From Victivallis vadensis (GTDB taxonomy: Bacteria > Verrucomicrobiota > Lentisphaeria > Victivallales > GWF2-50-93), in contig DYRX01000070.1 of assembly GCA_020718525.1 (NCBI GenBank), positions 1-5,835 on the forward strand: a stretch of DNA of 5,835 bases, in the 5' to 3' direction. Position 1 is the first letter of the stretch. Each line of letters opens with the position of its first letter. The notes under the pieces were generated by a model. It was not told the origin of the DNA and made no database searches. It saw only the letters and a list, made by a program, of their open reading frames with translations. A program made the translations under genes and the position numbers. Shown here in pieces: positions 1 through 5,835 of the stretch.

Positions 1-2
1 GG

Positions 3-227
3 TATGCGGAAAATCCTGTCACTTCTGAGATTGACCCCGTCGGGGCATCGTCTGGCTCGTACCGCGTGCTACGCGGTGGCGGCAGGGATACCGGCTCCAG
101 CAACTGCCGTTCAGCGTGGCGATACGCCTCCTTTGAAAAAGTCAAGAAGGGATATGCTATGACTATCTTACTGGCATCCAGGATTCATCAGGATCGTATT
201 TGTCCATTTTCTGGGCTTTCTCGGTAG
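3..227 (+). CDS. C-terminal fragment of an SUMF1/FGE-sulfatase-like domain protein (5' end outside window)
   Basis: The plus-strand frame starting at base 3 is open from the window edge to a TAG at 225-227. It reads DPVGASSGSYRVLRGG, then NCRSAWR, the hallmark end of formylglycine-generating-enzyme/SUMF1-like domains (usually GxYRVLRGGSW...CRSAxR...GFR). Family members either make formylglycine in sulfatases or, more often in bacteria, are C-type-lectin-fold domains of unknown role. Only one Cys is visible here, so I see no support for the catalytic Cys pair of true FGE. The usual closing GFR strand is replaced by GYAMTILL, about three residues early, followed by a tail of some 20 residues that lies wholly inside the opposite DUF2950 gene. 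The end may therefore be natural but divergent, or frameshifted. The domain call is firm; whether the gene is intact cannot be judged. Confidence 0.75.
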   Translation, partial: YAENPVTSEIDPVGASSGSYRVLRGGGRDTGSSNCRSAWRYASFEKVKKGYAMTILLASRIHQDRICPFSGLSR

Positions 228-1095
228 TTCCCTGACCAAGATCCTTTTCAAATACAATGCCGTTTGCAGACACGATGAAAGTTTTCACGCCAGAAACTCC
301 ATATGAGACCGGATATGCGGCAACAGCGAATCCTCCTACCAATTTACCATCGCTTGCATAGGATTTTGCGCCGCCCGGAGCGGATTCTCCCTGAGCATTC
401 AAAATCTTGTAATAGTAGCCATTAAGCGGTATGCGCAATTGCGGCGGACACTCGTCGGAAGCCATAATGAGCCTTGAACCAAGAATATCTTTGAACTTCT
501 TTGGATTGTGGACAATGAGTCCGTCGCCGCTTCTTTCATTGTTGAGAAAAGCAGATGCATAGTAATTGTTTCCCTTGGGATCCTTCATTTTCTTGTAGAA
601 ATCCTTTTGCGCCTTCACAATTGAGTCGCATATGCTGATTGCGAAGATCTCGTTTCTCCCAATTCTGCGGGTTAAAATTTCTTCAATTCCGGCAGGACTG
701 TCGAAAAACCACTTGTCTCCCGACTTTGCGAGCGGCACAGGGAAAGGCCAGGCATCTTTTCCAAGCTCTACAAAGACGCGGCCGTCTTTTTCGACGAAGG
801 AGATCTTCTCGTCAGCCTTCGCGGAAAACCAGGCTCTGCTCTCCCGATCCTGCTTCCCGTCGCCAGAAACAGCGATGGACTCGGCAGACTTGCCGAAAAT
901 GTCTGAGAGCCTTTGCACATCATTTGACTTCGCGGCGGTCTTAAGTTCTGAAACGGCTTCCTCGGGGTTCGAGAAGAGTGCTTGTCCGGGTTCCGGCTTA
1001 GGGGAAGTCGAGGAGCACGATACCAGAAGTGCCGAAACAGCAAAGAGCATGGAAAATCTTATAAGCATGCTGAATTTTTCTAGTGTCATGTTCAT
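163..1095 (-). CDS. DUF2950 family lipoprotein
   Basis: This 310-residue protein has a signal peptide with a lipobox (ALLVSC, lipidated Cys27), followed by Ser-Ser, so an outer-membrane-anchored periplasmic lipoprotein is likely in a diderm. The mature part matches DUF2950 along its length: WPFPVPL at 116-122, FDSPAGIEEILTRRIGRNE at 131-149, DGL at 191-193, NGYYYKILNAQG at 225-236, the GGFAVAAYP...SGVKTFIVSANG block at 254-279 and a closing DPDESW. The family has no known biochemical role. The region around 180-220 looks shorter than I recall for relatives, and the usual DGLYW is DGLIV here. Met1 (1095) has AGGAGG about six bases upstream, but Met3 (1089) has AAGGAG exactly six bases upstream, so either start may be used; both keep the signal peptide. 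It follows the DUF3300 gene with an ATGA overlap. The final codons overlap the converging plus-strand frame. Confidence 0.9.
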   Translation of the reverse strand: MNMTLEKFSMLIRFSMLFAVSALLVSCSSTSPKPEPGQALFSNPEEAVSELKTAAKSNDVQRLSDIFGKSAESIAVSGDGKQDRESRAWFSAKADEKISFVEKDGRVFVELGKDAWPFPVPLAKSGDKWFFDSPAGIEEILTRRIGRNEIFAISICDSIVKAQKDFYKKMKDPKGNNYYASAFLNNERSGDGLIVHNPKKFKDILGSRLIMASDECPPQLRIPLNGYYYKILNAQGESAPGGAKSYASDGKLVGGFAVAAYPVSYGVSGVKTFIVSANGIVFEKDLGQGTTEKAQKMDKYDPDESWMPVR

Positions 1096-1110
1096 CTCCT
1101 TCCTCCTCCT
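1092..1110 (-). promoter_or_regulatory. ATGA stop-start overlap and Shine-Dalgarno run before the DUF2950 gene
   Basis: The TGA of the DUF3300 gene shares bases 1092-1095 with the next ATG. On the minus strand the preceding bases read AGGAGGAGGAAGGAG directly up to the ATG. These purines are also the last Gly-Gly-Arg-Arg codons of the DUF3300 protein. The double motif serves Met1 (AGGAGG at six bases) and Met3 (AAGGAG at six bases) equally well, so the exact start is ambiguous. Re-initiation by terminating ribosomes is the expected mode. Confidence 0.8.
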
Positions 1111-2291
1111 CCGTGAGATCCTCCGCCACCATGATATCCTCCGCTACCATGGTATGAACTGCCGCCATGGTAGGAGCCATAGGAGCCCGAACGGCTGTAG
1201 TAGCCGCGCTCACTGCATGATCTGTCGAAGTCGGCATTCCTTGTCCCGGCAAACGCATGATCGTATCCTTCGTTCATAGGATCAAATCTGTCCGGCGAGG
1301 AAAATACATTGCCAGGTCTGTCTGCGGGATTCGCAAAATCTCTTGATCCCGGATTTGCACCCGTCTGCGGACGGAAGGACCTGTTTTCACCGTTGAACTG
1401 TCCCCCTCTTTCCTCGCTCCTTAATTCGTTTGCAATGTTGTTGACGGACGGATTCTGGTACCTGGATCTCGTGTAGTCATGAGACCAGGGGCTGTTGCGA
1501 TCGGGAGAATAGAGATTATTCGAGTTGTATTTATATGGATTTATGAAGTGATTGTTGTAGAAGTTGTTGTTGTATGCGATCCATCCGTTTCTCCAGGAAC
1601 ATCCGTAGCACACCGCCCAATTTGAGCCGTAATATCTCCAGGGCCAGGCGCCCGCCAGGACAATTCCAGGATAGAACCATGGCCCAGGCGCCCATGCAGT
1701 TCCGTACGATGTTGCAGGGATGTAGTTTTGGACATATACCGTCTCAGGACTTGTGCTCGCAATCTCGATTCCTGTATCTCCCTGCGAGACAGTCTGGTTG
1801 GAATCCGAGGCAAGCGTGCCGGCGGCCTTAGCTTTGGAACGCAAGGACTGAATTGCATCCATCACGTCTTTCTGCTGTGCCAAAAAGGCTTCGCCAAGTT
1901 CTTTTGTCCAGTCGAGATTGTCATTCATGCGCTCGAGCATCTTTGGGAAGAATACCATCGCCTTCACGCTCGGATCCCAGCTTTTGTTCGTCAGCTCGCT
2001 TTTCATGTCTTCCTGTGAAAGAGAAGGATTGTGGCTGACCCATCTTGCGGCTTCGACCACGTCCACGGGATAGGTCGAGGCGGCGAGAATTTGAGCCAGG
2101 AGTCCGTCGGGGAAAAGGGCGACTGGAGCGACAAGCTGTTCGATTTTTGCCTGGTCAAAGCTTTTGCTCTGCGAGTCCTGCGGCGCCGGACTGACGGGCT
2201 GGCTTTGCGCATCCAGCCGCGCGGCGGTAAAAAGAAAAGACATTAAAGCAAAAATGACGAGTGGCATTGAACTCCAAGTTTTTCTGTTCAT
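1092..2291 (-). CDS. exported DUF3300 family protein with Gly/His-rich tail
   Basis: This 399-residue protein has a cleavable signal peptide (hydrophobic 10-24, likely cut after Ala28 in LDA-QS). The DUF3300 domain spans roughly 47-230: LVAPVALFPDGLLAQILAAS (53-72), TYPVDVVEAARWV, SWDPSVKAMVFFP (104-116), LDWTKELGEAFLAQQKDVMDAI, then ETVYVQNY near 183-190. After it come a Trp/Tyr/Pro-rich stretch with a CYGC pair (228-231), an Asn/Tyr-rich segment (239-262), a polar linker, and an AFAG...RSCSERGYYSRSGS element (346-370) of the sort I recall near the end of DUF3300 proteins. It closes with a Gly/His/Ser tail (364-399). No enzymatic motif is visible and the family function is unknown; a periplasmic or surface location is inferred. 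The start is fixed by a perfect AAGGAGG six bases upstream. It overlaps topA and the DUF2950 gene by four bases each, and this pairing supports a joint envelope role. Confidence 0.92.
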   Translation of the reverse strand: MNRKTWSSMPLVIFALMSFLFTAARLDAQSQPVSPAPQDSQSKSFDQAKIEQLVAPVALFPDGLLAQILAASTYPVDVVEAARWVSHNPSLSQEDMKSELTNKSWDPSVKAMVFFPKMLERMNDNLDWTKELGEAFLAQQKDVMDAIQSLRSKAKAAGTLASDSNQTVSQGDTGIEIASTSPETVYVQNYIPATSYGTAWAPGPWFYPGIVLAGAWPWRYYGSNWAVCYGCSWRNGWIAYNNNFYNNHFINPYKYNSNNLYSPDRNSPWSHDYTRSRYQNPSVNNIANELRSEERGGQFNGENRSFRPQTGANPGSRDFANPADRPGNVFSSPDRFDPMNEGYDHAFAGTRNADFDRSCSERGYYSRSGSYGSYHGGSSYHGSGGYHGGGGSHGGGGRR

Positions 2292-2304
2292 TCCTCGCCT
2301 CCTT
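2288..2304 (-). promoter_or_regulatory. ATGA overlap with perfect AAGGAGG before the DUF3300 gene
   Basis: Bases 2288-2291 join the topA TGA to the DUF3300 ATG. AAGGAGG, complementary to the usual 16S rRNA tail, lies at 2298-2304 on the minus strand, six bases from the ATG. It falls within the Glu/Gly codons that end TopA. This is the strongest ribosome binding site in the window and suggests the downstream exported protein can be made in excess of topoisomerase. Confidence 0.85.
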
Positions 2305-4909
2305 CCTCTCCCTTTTTGACAGCTTTTCCGCTAAGATAGTTTCCGGACATTTTTTCAATTGCAAAAATCTGCTTGGGACTAAGCGATCTGCCACTGCGAT
2401 ACTGATCGTTTATCGAGGAGTAGAACGCTTTGTCGTCATAGACTCGTTTTCCCTTGCGGGTCGGCTCCTTCCATTCCTTGACATTGCCAAGAATCGCAAG
2501 GGCGCGTTCGATCTTTTCTTTCTGCTCAGGGCTGTTGCCGGCGCTTTGTGGGACAAGTCCCGACGCTGAATCCGCGGAATTGGCGTCCGCTGCGCCGCTT
2601 GCCGGGGGAGCATTTTTCCTTTTTCCAACATTCATAAGTGCGTTGAACTGCTTTTCAGTGAGGACAGCCCCTGAATCAAGGCGTCGTTTGAGGGAGCGGA
2701 CAAATTTGCCCTCATCGAAGAAGCGGCCCTTTTTGAAGCCCTTGTCCTCGGCCGGGCTCTCTTTTTCCTTCTCCTTCATCTCAGCCATTATTTCTCCGAG
2801 GATCTTCTTCTGCTCGTCGAGCTTGCTCTTCTGCTCGCCGCTTTCGATGCTCGCCTGAATTTTTTCCGAATAGCTGGTGGCGGAGTCGAGATCTTCGGCA
2901 AATCCGCCCTCGACTGCAAGTTCCTGCAGTTTAGGCAGTTGCGATCTGTATCTGGCGGCAAGCATGACCAGCGCCTTCCACTGCCTGTCGGTCAGGCGGG
3001 ATGCCTCAGCATAGTTTTCTTTAAGCGAGTCAAAGAATTCCTTGTCGCTGTTCTTGCGCTTCGCCAGGGACGGCTCGGCATCCCATTCCTGCACAGCGCC
3101 GAACTGGGCGAGAAGCTTCTCAACAACTTCTTTCCCGGGCACATTCGACGCCTTCGCGTCCCCAAGCCAGCTTGCGAATTTCGCATAGAATTCGGAGAGC
3201 ATTTCCGTCCAGCCCAACTTGCCTTCCTCGACATCGTCGAGTTCGTTCTCCATTTTTGCAGTGAAGCCGATGTCGAAGAGCGATGACATTGCGCCGACCA
3301 GGCAGTCGTTGACCTTGAAGCCGAGTTCGGTGGGGATGAGCTTGCCCTTGGTCCTGTCTACATATTTTCTTTTCTGGATCGTGTTGACGATTGTCGCATA
3401 GGTCGAAGGACGGCCGATTCCGTTGCTCTCGAGCTCTTTGATAAGCGTCGCCTCGCTGAACCTCGGCGGAGGCTCGGTGAATTTCTGCTCGGACTCCGTA
3501 TTCAGCATGAAGAGGCTGTTTCCTGGCTTCAGCGTGGAAAGAAAAGCGAGATCAATTTTTTCTGCAGGCGGATTCTGTGTGTCTCCCTCTTCGTCCGAGT
3601 CGGCGGCTTCCTTTGCTTCACTGTCGTAAATCTTCGAATAGCCGAGAAAGACAGTTTCAGTCTTTGCCGTCTTGAATCTGTAATCCGATCCATCCGCACC
3701 CTTTACAGAGGACTCCAGGGTTGTCACCTTGAGTTCCTGCGGCTTCATCTGGCAGGCGACAAAGCGCTTCCAAATAAGCGTGTAGAGCCTGAGCTGGTCT
3801 GAGTTGAGAAACGATCTCATGTCCTCGGGAGTTCTATTCACATCCGTAGGGCGAATCGCCTCGTGAGCCTCCTGCGCCCTCGAATTGCTTTTGAACCTGT
3901 TTGCGAACTGCGGCAGATATTCCCTGCCGATATTTGTGGAAATGAAGGAGCGTGCCGACTCGATTGCCTCGTTGGCGATTGAGACTGAATCCGTTCTCAT
4001 GTAGGTGATGAGACCTGTGGGACCAGAGCCAAGCTCGATCCCCTCGTAGAGCGCCTGCGCGACCGACATGGTGTGGCTCGCGGAAAAACGCAGATAGGAG
4101 GATGCCGACTGCTGAAGAGTGCTTGTTATGAAGGGGGGCGGAGCAAACTTTTTCCTGTCTTTGATCTCAAGGTTCGAGACAGATGCCGGACCGCCGTTTT
4201 TGACTGCATTGGAGACCCGGAGGGCGGTGTCCGTGCAGGAAATAGCAGGCTTCTGTCCGTCTATCGAACTGAGCTTGCCCCTGTATTTCATTCCGCTTCC
4301 CTGAGGCGCAACTTCGAAGTCAACAAAAATATTCCAGTATTCCTGGGGCTTGAAGTCCAGAACAAGCCTCTCACGCTCGCATATGACACGGAGAGCCACA
4401 GACTGAACCCTGCCAGCGCTCGAGCCGCGCTCGACTTTTTTCCACAGGAATTCGCTGGTCCGGTAGCCGACAATCCTGTCAAGGATTCGACGAGCCTGCT
4501 GGGACTCCACCAGATTCATGTCAAGCTTTCCAGGATGCTGAAACGCCTTTTTAACGGCGGAGGACGTGATTTCATGAAAGACGACTCTCTTGAAATCCGC
4601 CTTACAGCCCTTCTTGAGCACTTCCTGGATGTGCCAGGCGATCGCCTCACCTTCGCGGTCCGGGTCGGAGGCGAGATAGATGACTGAAGCATTTTTCGCA
4701 TGCTCTTTGAGCGTCGGAACAACGCCGCGCTTCTTCACAAGCTCGTAGGCAGGTTTGAAATTGTCCGCAATGTCAACGCCAAGAGTCCTTTCGGGGAGAT
4801 CGCGCACATGCCCCATGGAAGCCATCACATTGTATGCGCCGCCCAGCAGACGTCCGATTGTGCGGGCTTTGGCGGGAGACTCGACTATCACCAGATCTTT
4901 GGAGCTCAT
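2288..4909 (-). CDS. topA: DNA topoisomerase I (type IA) with a zinc-free, repeat-bearing C-terminus
   Basis: This 873-residue type IA topoisomerase relaxes negatively supercoiled DNA through a transient 5'-phosphotyrosine link. The TOPRIM domain opens with LVIVESPAKA (Glu10) and holds the Mg-binding DPDREGEAIAWH motif (Asp82, Asp84, Glu86). SAGRVQSVALR lies at 164-174. The catalytic tyrosine is Tyr303 in GLITYMRTDS (codon at 4001-4003). AQEAHEAIRPT follows at 345-355 and the FSEATLIKELESNGIGRPSTYA block at 484-505, with a short acidic insert at about 429-446. All catalytic parts look intact. Length is close to the E. coli enzyme (865), but no Cys occurs after Cys536, so the tetracysteine zinc ribbons are absent. 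Instead, 592-860 contains three degenerate repeats. A basic/acidic tail ends the protein. It starts by an ATGA overlap with the upstream lipoprotein gene, with AGGA six bases before the ATG. Confidence 0.97.
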   Translation of the reverse strand: MSSKDLVIVESPAKARTIGRLLGGAYNVMASMGHVRDLPERTLGVDIADNFKPAYELVKKRGVVPTLKEHAKNASVIYLASDPDREGEAIAWHIQEVLKKGCKADFKRVVFHEITSSAVKKAFQHPGKLDMNLVESQQARRILDRIVGYRTSEFLWKKVERGSSAGRVQSVALRVICERERLVLDFKPQEYWNIFVDFEVAPQGSGMKYRGKLSSIDGQKPAISCTDTALRVSNAVKNGGPASVSNLEIKDRKKFAPPPFITSTLQQSASSYLRFSASHTMSVAQALYEGIELGSGPTGLITYMRTDSVSIANEAIESARSFISTNIGREYLPQFANRFKSNSRAQEAHEAIRPTDVNRTPEDMRSFLNSDQLRLYTLIWKRFVACQMKPQELKVTTLESSVKGADGSDYRFKTAKTETVFLGYSKIYDSEAKEAADSDEEGDTQNPPAEKIDLAFLSTLKPGNSLFMLNTESEQKFTEPPPRFSEATLIKELESNGIGRPSTYATIVNTIQKRKYVDRTKGKLIPTELGFKVNDCLVGAMSSLFDIGFTAKMENELDDVEEGKLGWTEMLSEFYAKFASWLGDAKASNVPGKEVVEKLLAQFGAVQEWDAEPSLAKRKNSDKEFFDSLKENYAEASRLTDRQWKALVMLAARYRSQLPKLQELAVEGGFAEDLDSATSYSEKIQASIESGEQKSKLDEQKKILGEIMAEMKEKEKESPAEDKGFKKGRFFDEGKFVRSLKRRLDSGAVLTEKQFNALMNVGKRKNAPPASGAADANSADSASGLVPQSAGNSPEQKEKIERALAILGNVKEWKEPTRKGKRVYDDKAFYSSINDQYRSGRSLSPKQIFAIEKMSGNYLSGKAVKKGEEGGEE
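2330..3136 (-). repeat. three degenerate tandem repeats in the TopA C-terminal domain
   Basis: Three units of about 65-70 residues are visible in the protein: 592-661 (bases 2927-3136), 695-762 (2624-2827) and 793-860 (2330-2533). The shared pattern is a helix rich in charged residues, a linker often with EW (QEWDAEP in unit 1, KEWKEP in unit 3, lost in unit 2), then D-x-K-x-F/FF-x-SL or S-I, a short gap, and L-T/S-x-K/R-Q-x-x-A-L/I followed by a helix. Matching cores are LTDRQWKAL, LTEKQFNAL and LSPKQIFAI. Linkers are charged or Ala/Ser/Gly-rich. The units are divergent, so the duplication is old. Similar F-x-x-SL ... LS-x-KQ segments are, as I recall, found at the C-termini of some bacterial and phage nucleic-acid enzymes; a DNA-binding role replacing the zinc ribbons is inferred. 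Confidence 0.75.
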
Positions 4910-4919
4910 TTTACATCCT
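4906..4919 (-). promoter_or_regulatory. ATGA overlap with weak AGGA before topA
   Basis: The lipoprotein TGA and topA ATG share bases 4906-4909. AGGA at 4916-4919 on the minus strand sits six bases from the ATG, within the final Gln-Asp codons of the lipoprotein. It is a weaker site than those of the two downstream genes, so topA translation probably depends on ribosomes finishing the upstream gene. Confidence 0.75.
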
Positions 4920-5571
4920 GTTTTTCAGTTTTAGCCCTGTTGAATTTGAGGGCATGCTCTTCCTTGAACAAATCTGCTTCAGCTTTTTCCTTTTCAAGAA
5001 ACTTGAACCATTCCTCTTCGCTTGCAGTGAAAATTATAAAACCTTTCTTCTCAGCGTCTGCCCCCCTTGTCAAGTGGCTGGGGGCTGGTTTGCCAGCCTC
5101 GATCAAGCCGGACAAATACTCATAAGATATGGGGATGAGGAGAAGCGTGTCGTCCTTGATTTTGACTTTGCAAAGCGTGCGCATAGGAGAGACGCACTGA
5201 AGCCAGTATTCGTTGACCGGCTCTCTTGCTTTACCTTGAGGGATTTCGCCTGCTCCAATGTCGGCGAACAGATCATCTCCGATCCGGAAATAAACGACAT
5301 CAAGATCTGCTCTCCTTCCTGCATTGTCAACGGACGATATATCCTTGTCCTTGAAGATCCAGCATCTGTCCTTCTTTGAGTCTGTATCCTTTCCTTTTTC
5401 GAAGACAATATCCCATTCACCATTGATTTTCTGGCAGGAGATTCGCTTCTCTTTTGGGCAGAAATAATAGAACGACTGAACGACGCATGCGTTCAGAAGG
5501 AGGATAGCGAGAAGGGAAAATGCGAATTTCGCAATCCTTCCGGAAAGGGTCGAGGAAAAGAGCCTTTTCAT
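4906..5571 (-). CDS. unrecognised lipoprotein, first gene of the topA operon
   Basis: I do not recognise this 221-residue protein as a named family. A basic start, a hydrophobic helix (about 14-26) and the lipobox LLNAC place a lipidated Cys at residue 29, followed by Val, so an outer-membrane lipoprotein is plausible. The mature part has Cys at 38, 46, 70, 126 and 134, a GEWDIVFEKG strand, a YFRIGDDLFADIG segment at about 94-106, and LIPISYEYL near the middle. It ends with IIFTASEEEWFKFLEKEK (about 176-195) and a strongly charged, probably helical tail. A late 'F-T-A-x-x-x-x-x-x-F-L-x-K' segment before a charged tail is vaguely like other uncharacterised bacterial lipoproteins; that is only an impression. 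The start is supported by AAGGA seven bases upstream and by the lipobox spacing. Its TGA overlaps the topA ATG, so its translation probably feeds topA. Confidence 0.85.
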   Translation of the reverse strand: MKRLFSSTLSGRIAKFAFSLLAILLLNACVVQSFYYFCPKEKRISCQKINGEWDIVFEKGKDTDSKKDRCWIFKDKDISSVDNAGRRADLDVVYFRIGDDLFADIGAGEIPQGKAREPVNEYWLQCVSPMRTLCKVKIKDDTLLLIPISYEYLSGLIEAGKPAPSHLTRGADAEKKGFIIFTASEEEWFKFLEKEKAEADLFKEEHALKFNRAKTEKQDVK

Positions 5572-5578
5572 GCAGAAA

Positions 5579-5583
5579 TCCTT
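5579..5583 (-). promoter_or_regulatory. ribosome binding site AAGGA of the first operon gene
   Basis: AAGGA is placed seven bases before the ATG at 5571 on the minus strand. It supports this start for the lipoprotein, which also gives a normal signal peptide length before the lipobox Cys29. Confidence 0.7.
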
Positions 5584-5609
5584 GATTTGTTTGAATTAAC
5601 GGACAATAT

Positions 5610-5629
5610 CTTGCCTCAAAACTGGCAAG
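5610..5629. promoter_or_regulatory. 6-base inverted repeat in the operon leader
   Basis: CTTGCC and GGCAAG form perfect 6-base arms around an 8-base spacer, about 40-60 bases ahead of the first start codon. On the minus strand a TTGAAA begins just upstream (5630-5635) and GATATT just downstream, an imperfect -35/-10 arrangement with a long spacer of about 19 bases. The repeat would then sit between the promoter boxes, an operator-like place. No T-run follows it on either strand, so it is not a classical terminator. Six-base arms can arise by chance, so this is tentative. Confidence 0.25.
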
Positions 5630-5668
5630 TTTCAAGAGCATGGAGCATTTTTTTTCTTGCGAAGAACG

Positions 5669-5806
5669 TCAAGCTGGTGCAGACGCAGAAGACTTCTCCT
5701 CTTTGTTCTTTGTGTCTTGTGCGAGAACAATTTCCTGGTTTATCAACTTGGCGGCCTGGTGAGCTTGGACTTGAAAGTCTTTCAGATGCTTTCGAGCTGT
5801 AAATAA
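5669..5806 (-). other. 45-codon open frame resembling the end of a protein gene, no standard start
   Basis: On the minus strand a frame opens after a TGA at 5807-5809 and ends with TGA at 5669-5671. It reads TARKHLKDFQVQAHQAAKL, then INQEIVLAQDTKNK, ending KSSASAPA. The composition (Lys/Gln/Ala, amphipathic helix, charged linker, Ala/Ser/Pro end) looks like real protein, unlike the overlapping frames. There is no ATG or GTG; only a TTG at codon 21 (weak AGG eight bases upstream) or a CTG at codon 8 could start it. TAA, TAG and TGA precede it in frame, while a neighbouring frame is open to the window edge. It could be the end of a frameshifted upstream gene, a tiny gene with a rare start, or chance. 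Confidence 0.3.
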
Positions 5807-5835
5807 TCACATTAAAAGCTATTTCGCATTTTATT

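Noticed and set aside
61..77. Perfect hairpin ACCGCG-TGCTA-CGCGGT as a possible terminator for the operon
   Set aside because: It falls in the conserved RVLRGG codons of the SUMF1-like domain and has no T-run on either side; the symmetry follows from the Arg-Val-Leu-Arg-Gly codons.
632..1279. 215-codon plus-strand open frame across the DUF2950/DUF3300 junction
   Set aside because: It is antisense to two well-supported genes, its composition is Ser/Arg-rich noise, and it has no family signature.
4073..4687. 204-codon plus-strand open frame opposite topA
   Set aside because: It lies wholly antisense to the conserved catalytic core of TopA, has no recognisable motif, and is explained by codon bias of the true gene.
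4834..5379. 181-codon plus-strand open frame opposite the topA start and lipoprotein gene
   Set aside because: It is antisense to the TopA N-terminal motif and to the lipoprotein gene; Cys/Phe/Leu-rich composition is typical of a shadow frame.
5649..5668. TTCTT/AAGAA hairpin next to an A/T run as a terminator
   Set aside because: On the minus strand the run after the stem is A, not T; on the plus strand the T-run comes before the stem. The stem is only five weak pairs.
5587..5802. 71-codon plus-strand open frame in the upstream region
   Set aside because: It has no recognisable domain, no clear ribosome binding site, and runs opposite a frame with more protein-like composition.

Overview
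The window carries a compact block of four minus-strand genes and the tail of a converging plus-strand gene. Base composition is near 50% G+C. Two genes encode lipoproteins with clear lipoboxes and one a secreted protein, which fits a diderm bacterium. An SUMF1-type domain end and a topoisomerase I whose C-terminus lacks zinc ribbons are reminiscent of PVC-type bacteria (Lentisphaerota/Verrucomicrobiota), but this placement is a low-confidence inference.

Layout, in transcription order on the minus strand. (1) 5571-4906 is an unrecognised 221-residue lipoprotein. (2) 4909-2288 is DNA topoisomerase I (topA), with complete TOPRIM and tyrosine motifs but three degenerate repeats of about 65 residues in place of C-terminal zinc fingers. 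(3) 2291-1092 is an exported DUF3300 protein with an Asn/Tyr-rich middle and a Gly/His-rich tail. (4) 1095-163 is a DUF2950 lipoprotein. Each of the three junctions is a 4-base ATGA overlap, with the Shine-Dalgarno sequence of the next gene inside the last codons of the previous one. This strongly suggests one translationally coupled operon. At 3-227 on the plus strand is the C-terminal end of an SUMF1/FGE-sulfatase-like domain; its frame runs 65 bases into the DUF2950 gene, tail to tail. Upstream of the operon (5572-5835) there is a ribosome binding site, an inverted repeat, and a 45-codon minus-strand frame that reads like real protein but has no ATG or GTG start.

How the genes work together: DUF3300 and DUF2950 proteins are, as I recall, a frequent adjacent pair of exported proteins of unknown function. 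What is notable is that this envelope pair, and a small lipoprotein, are locked by stop-start overlaps to the housekeeping gene topA. The sequence gives no direct evidence of a shared function; co-expression is the supported claim.
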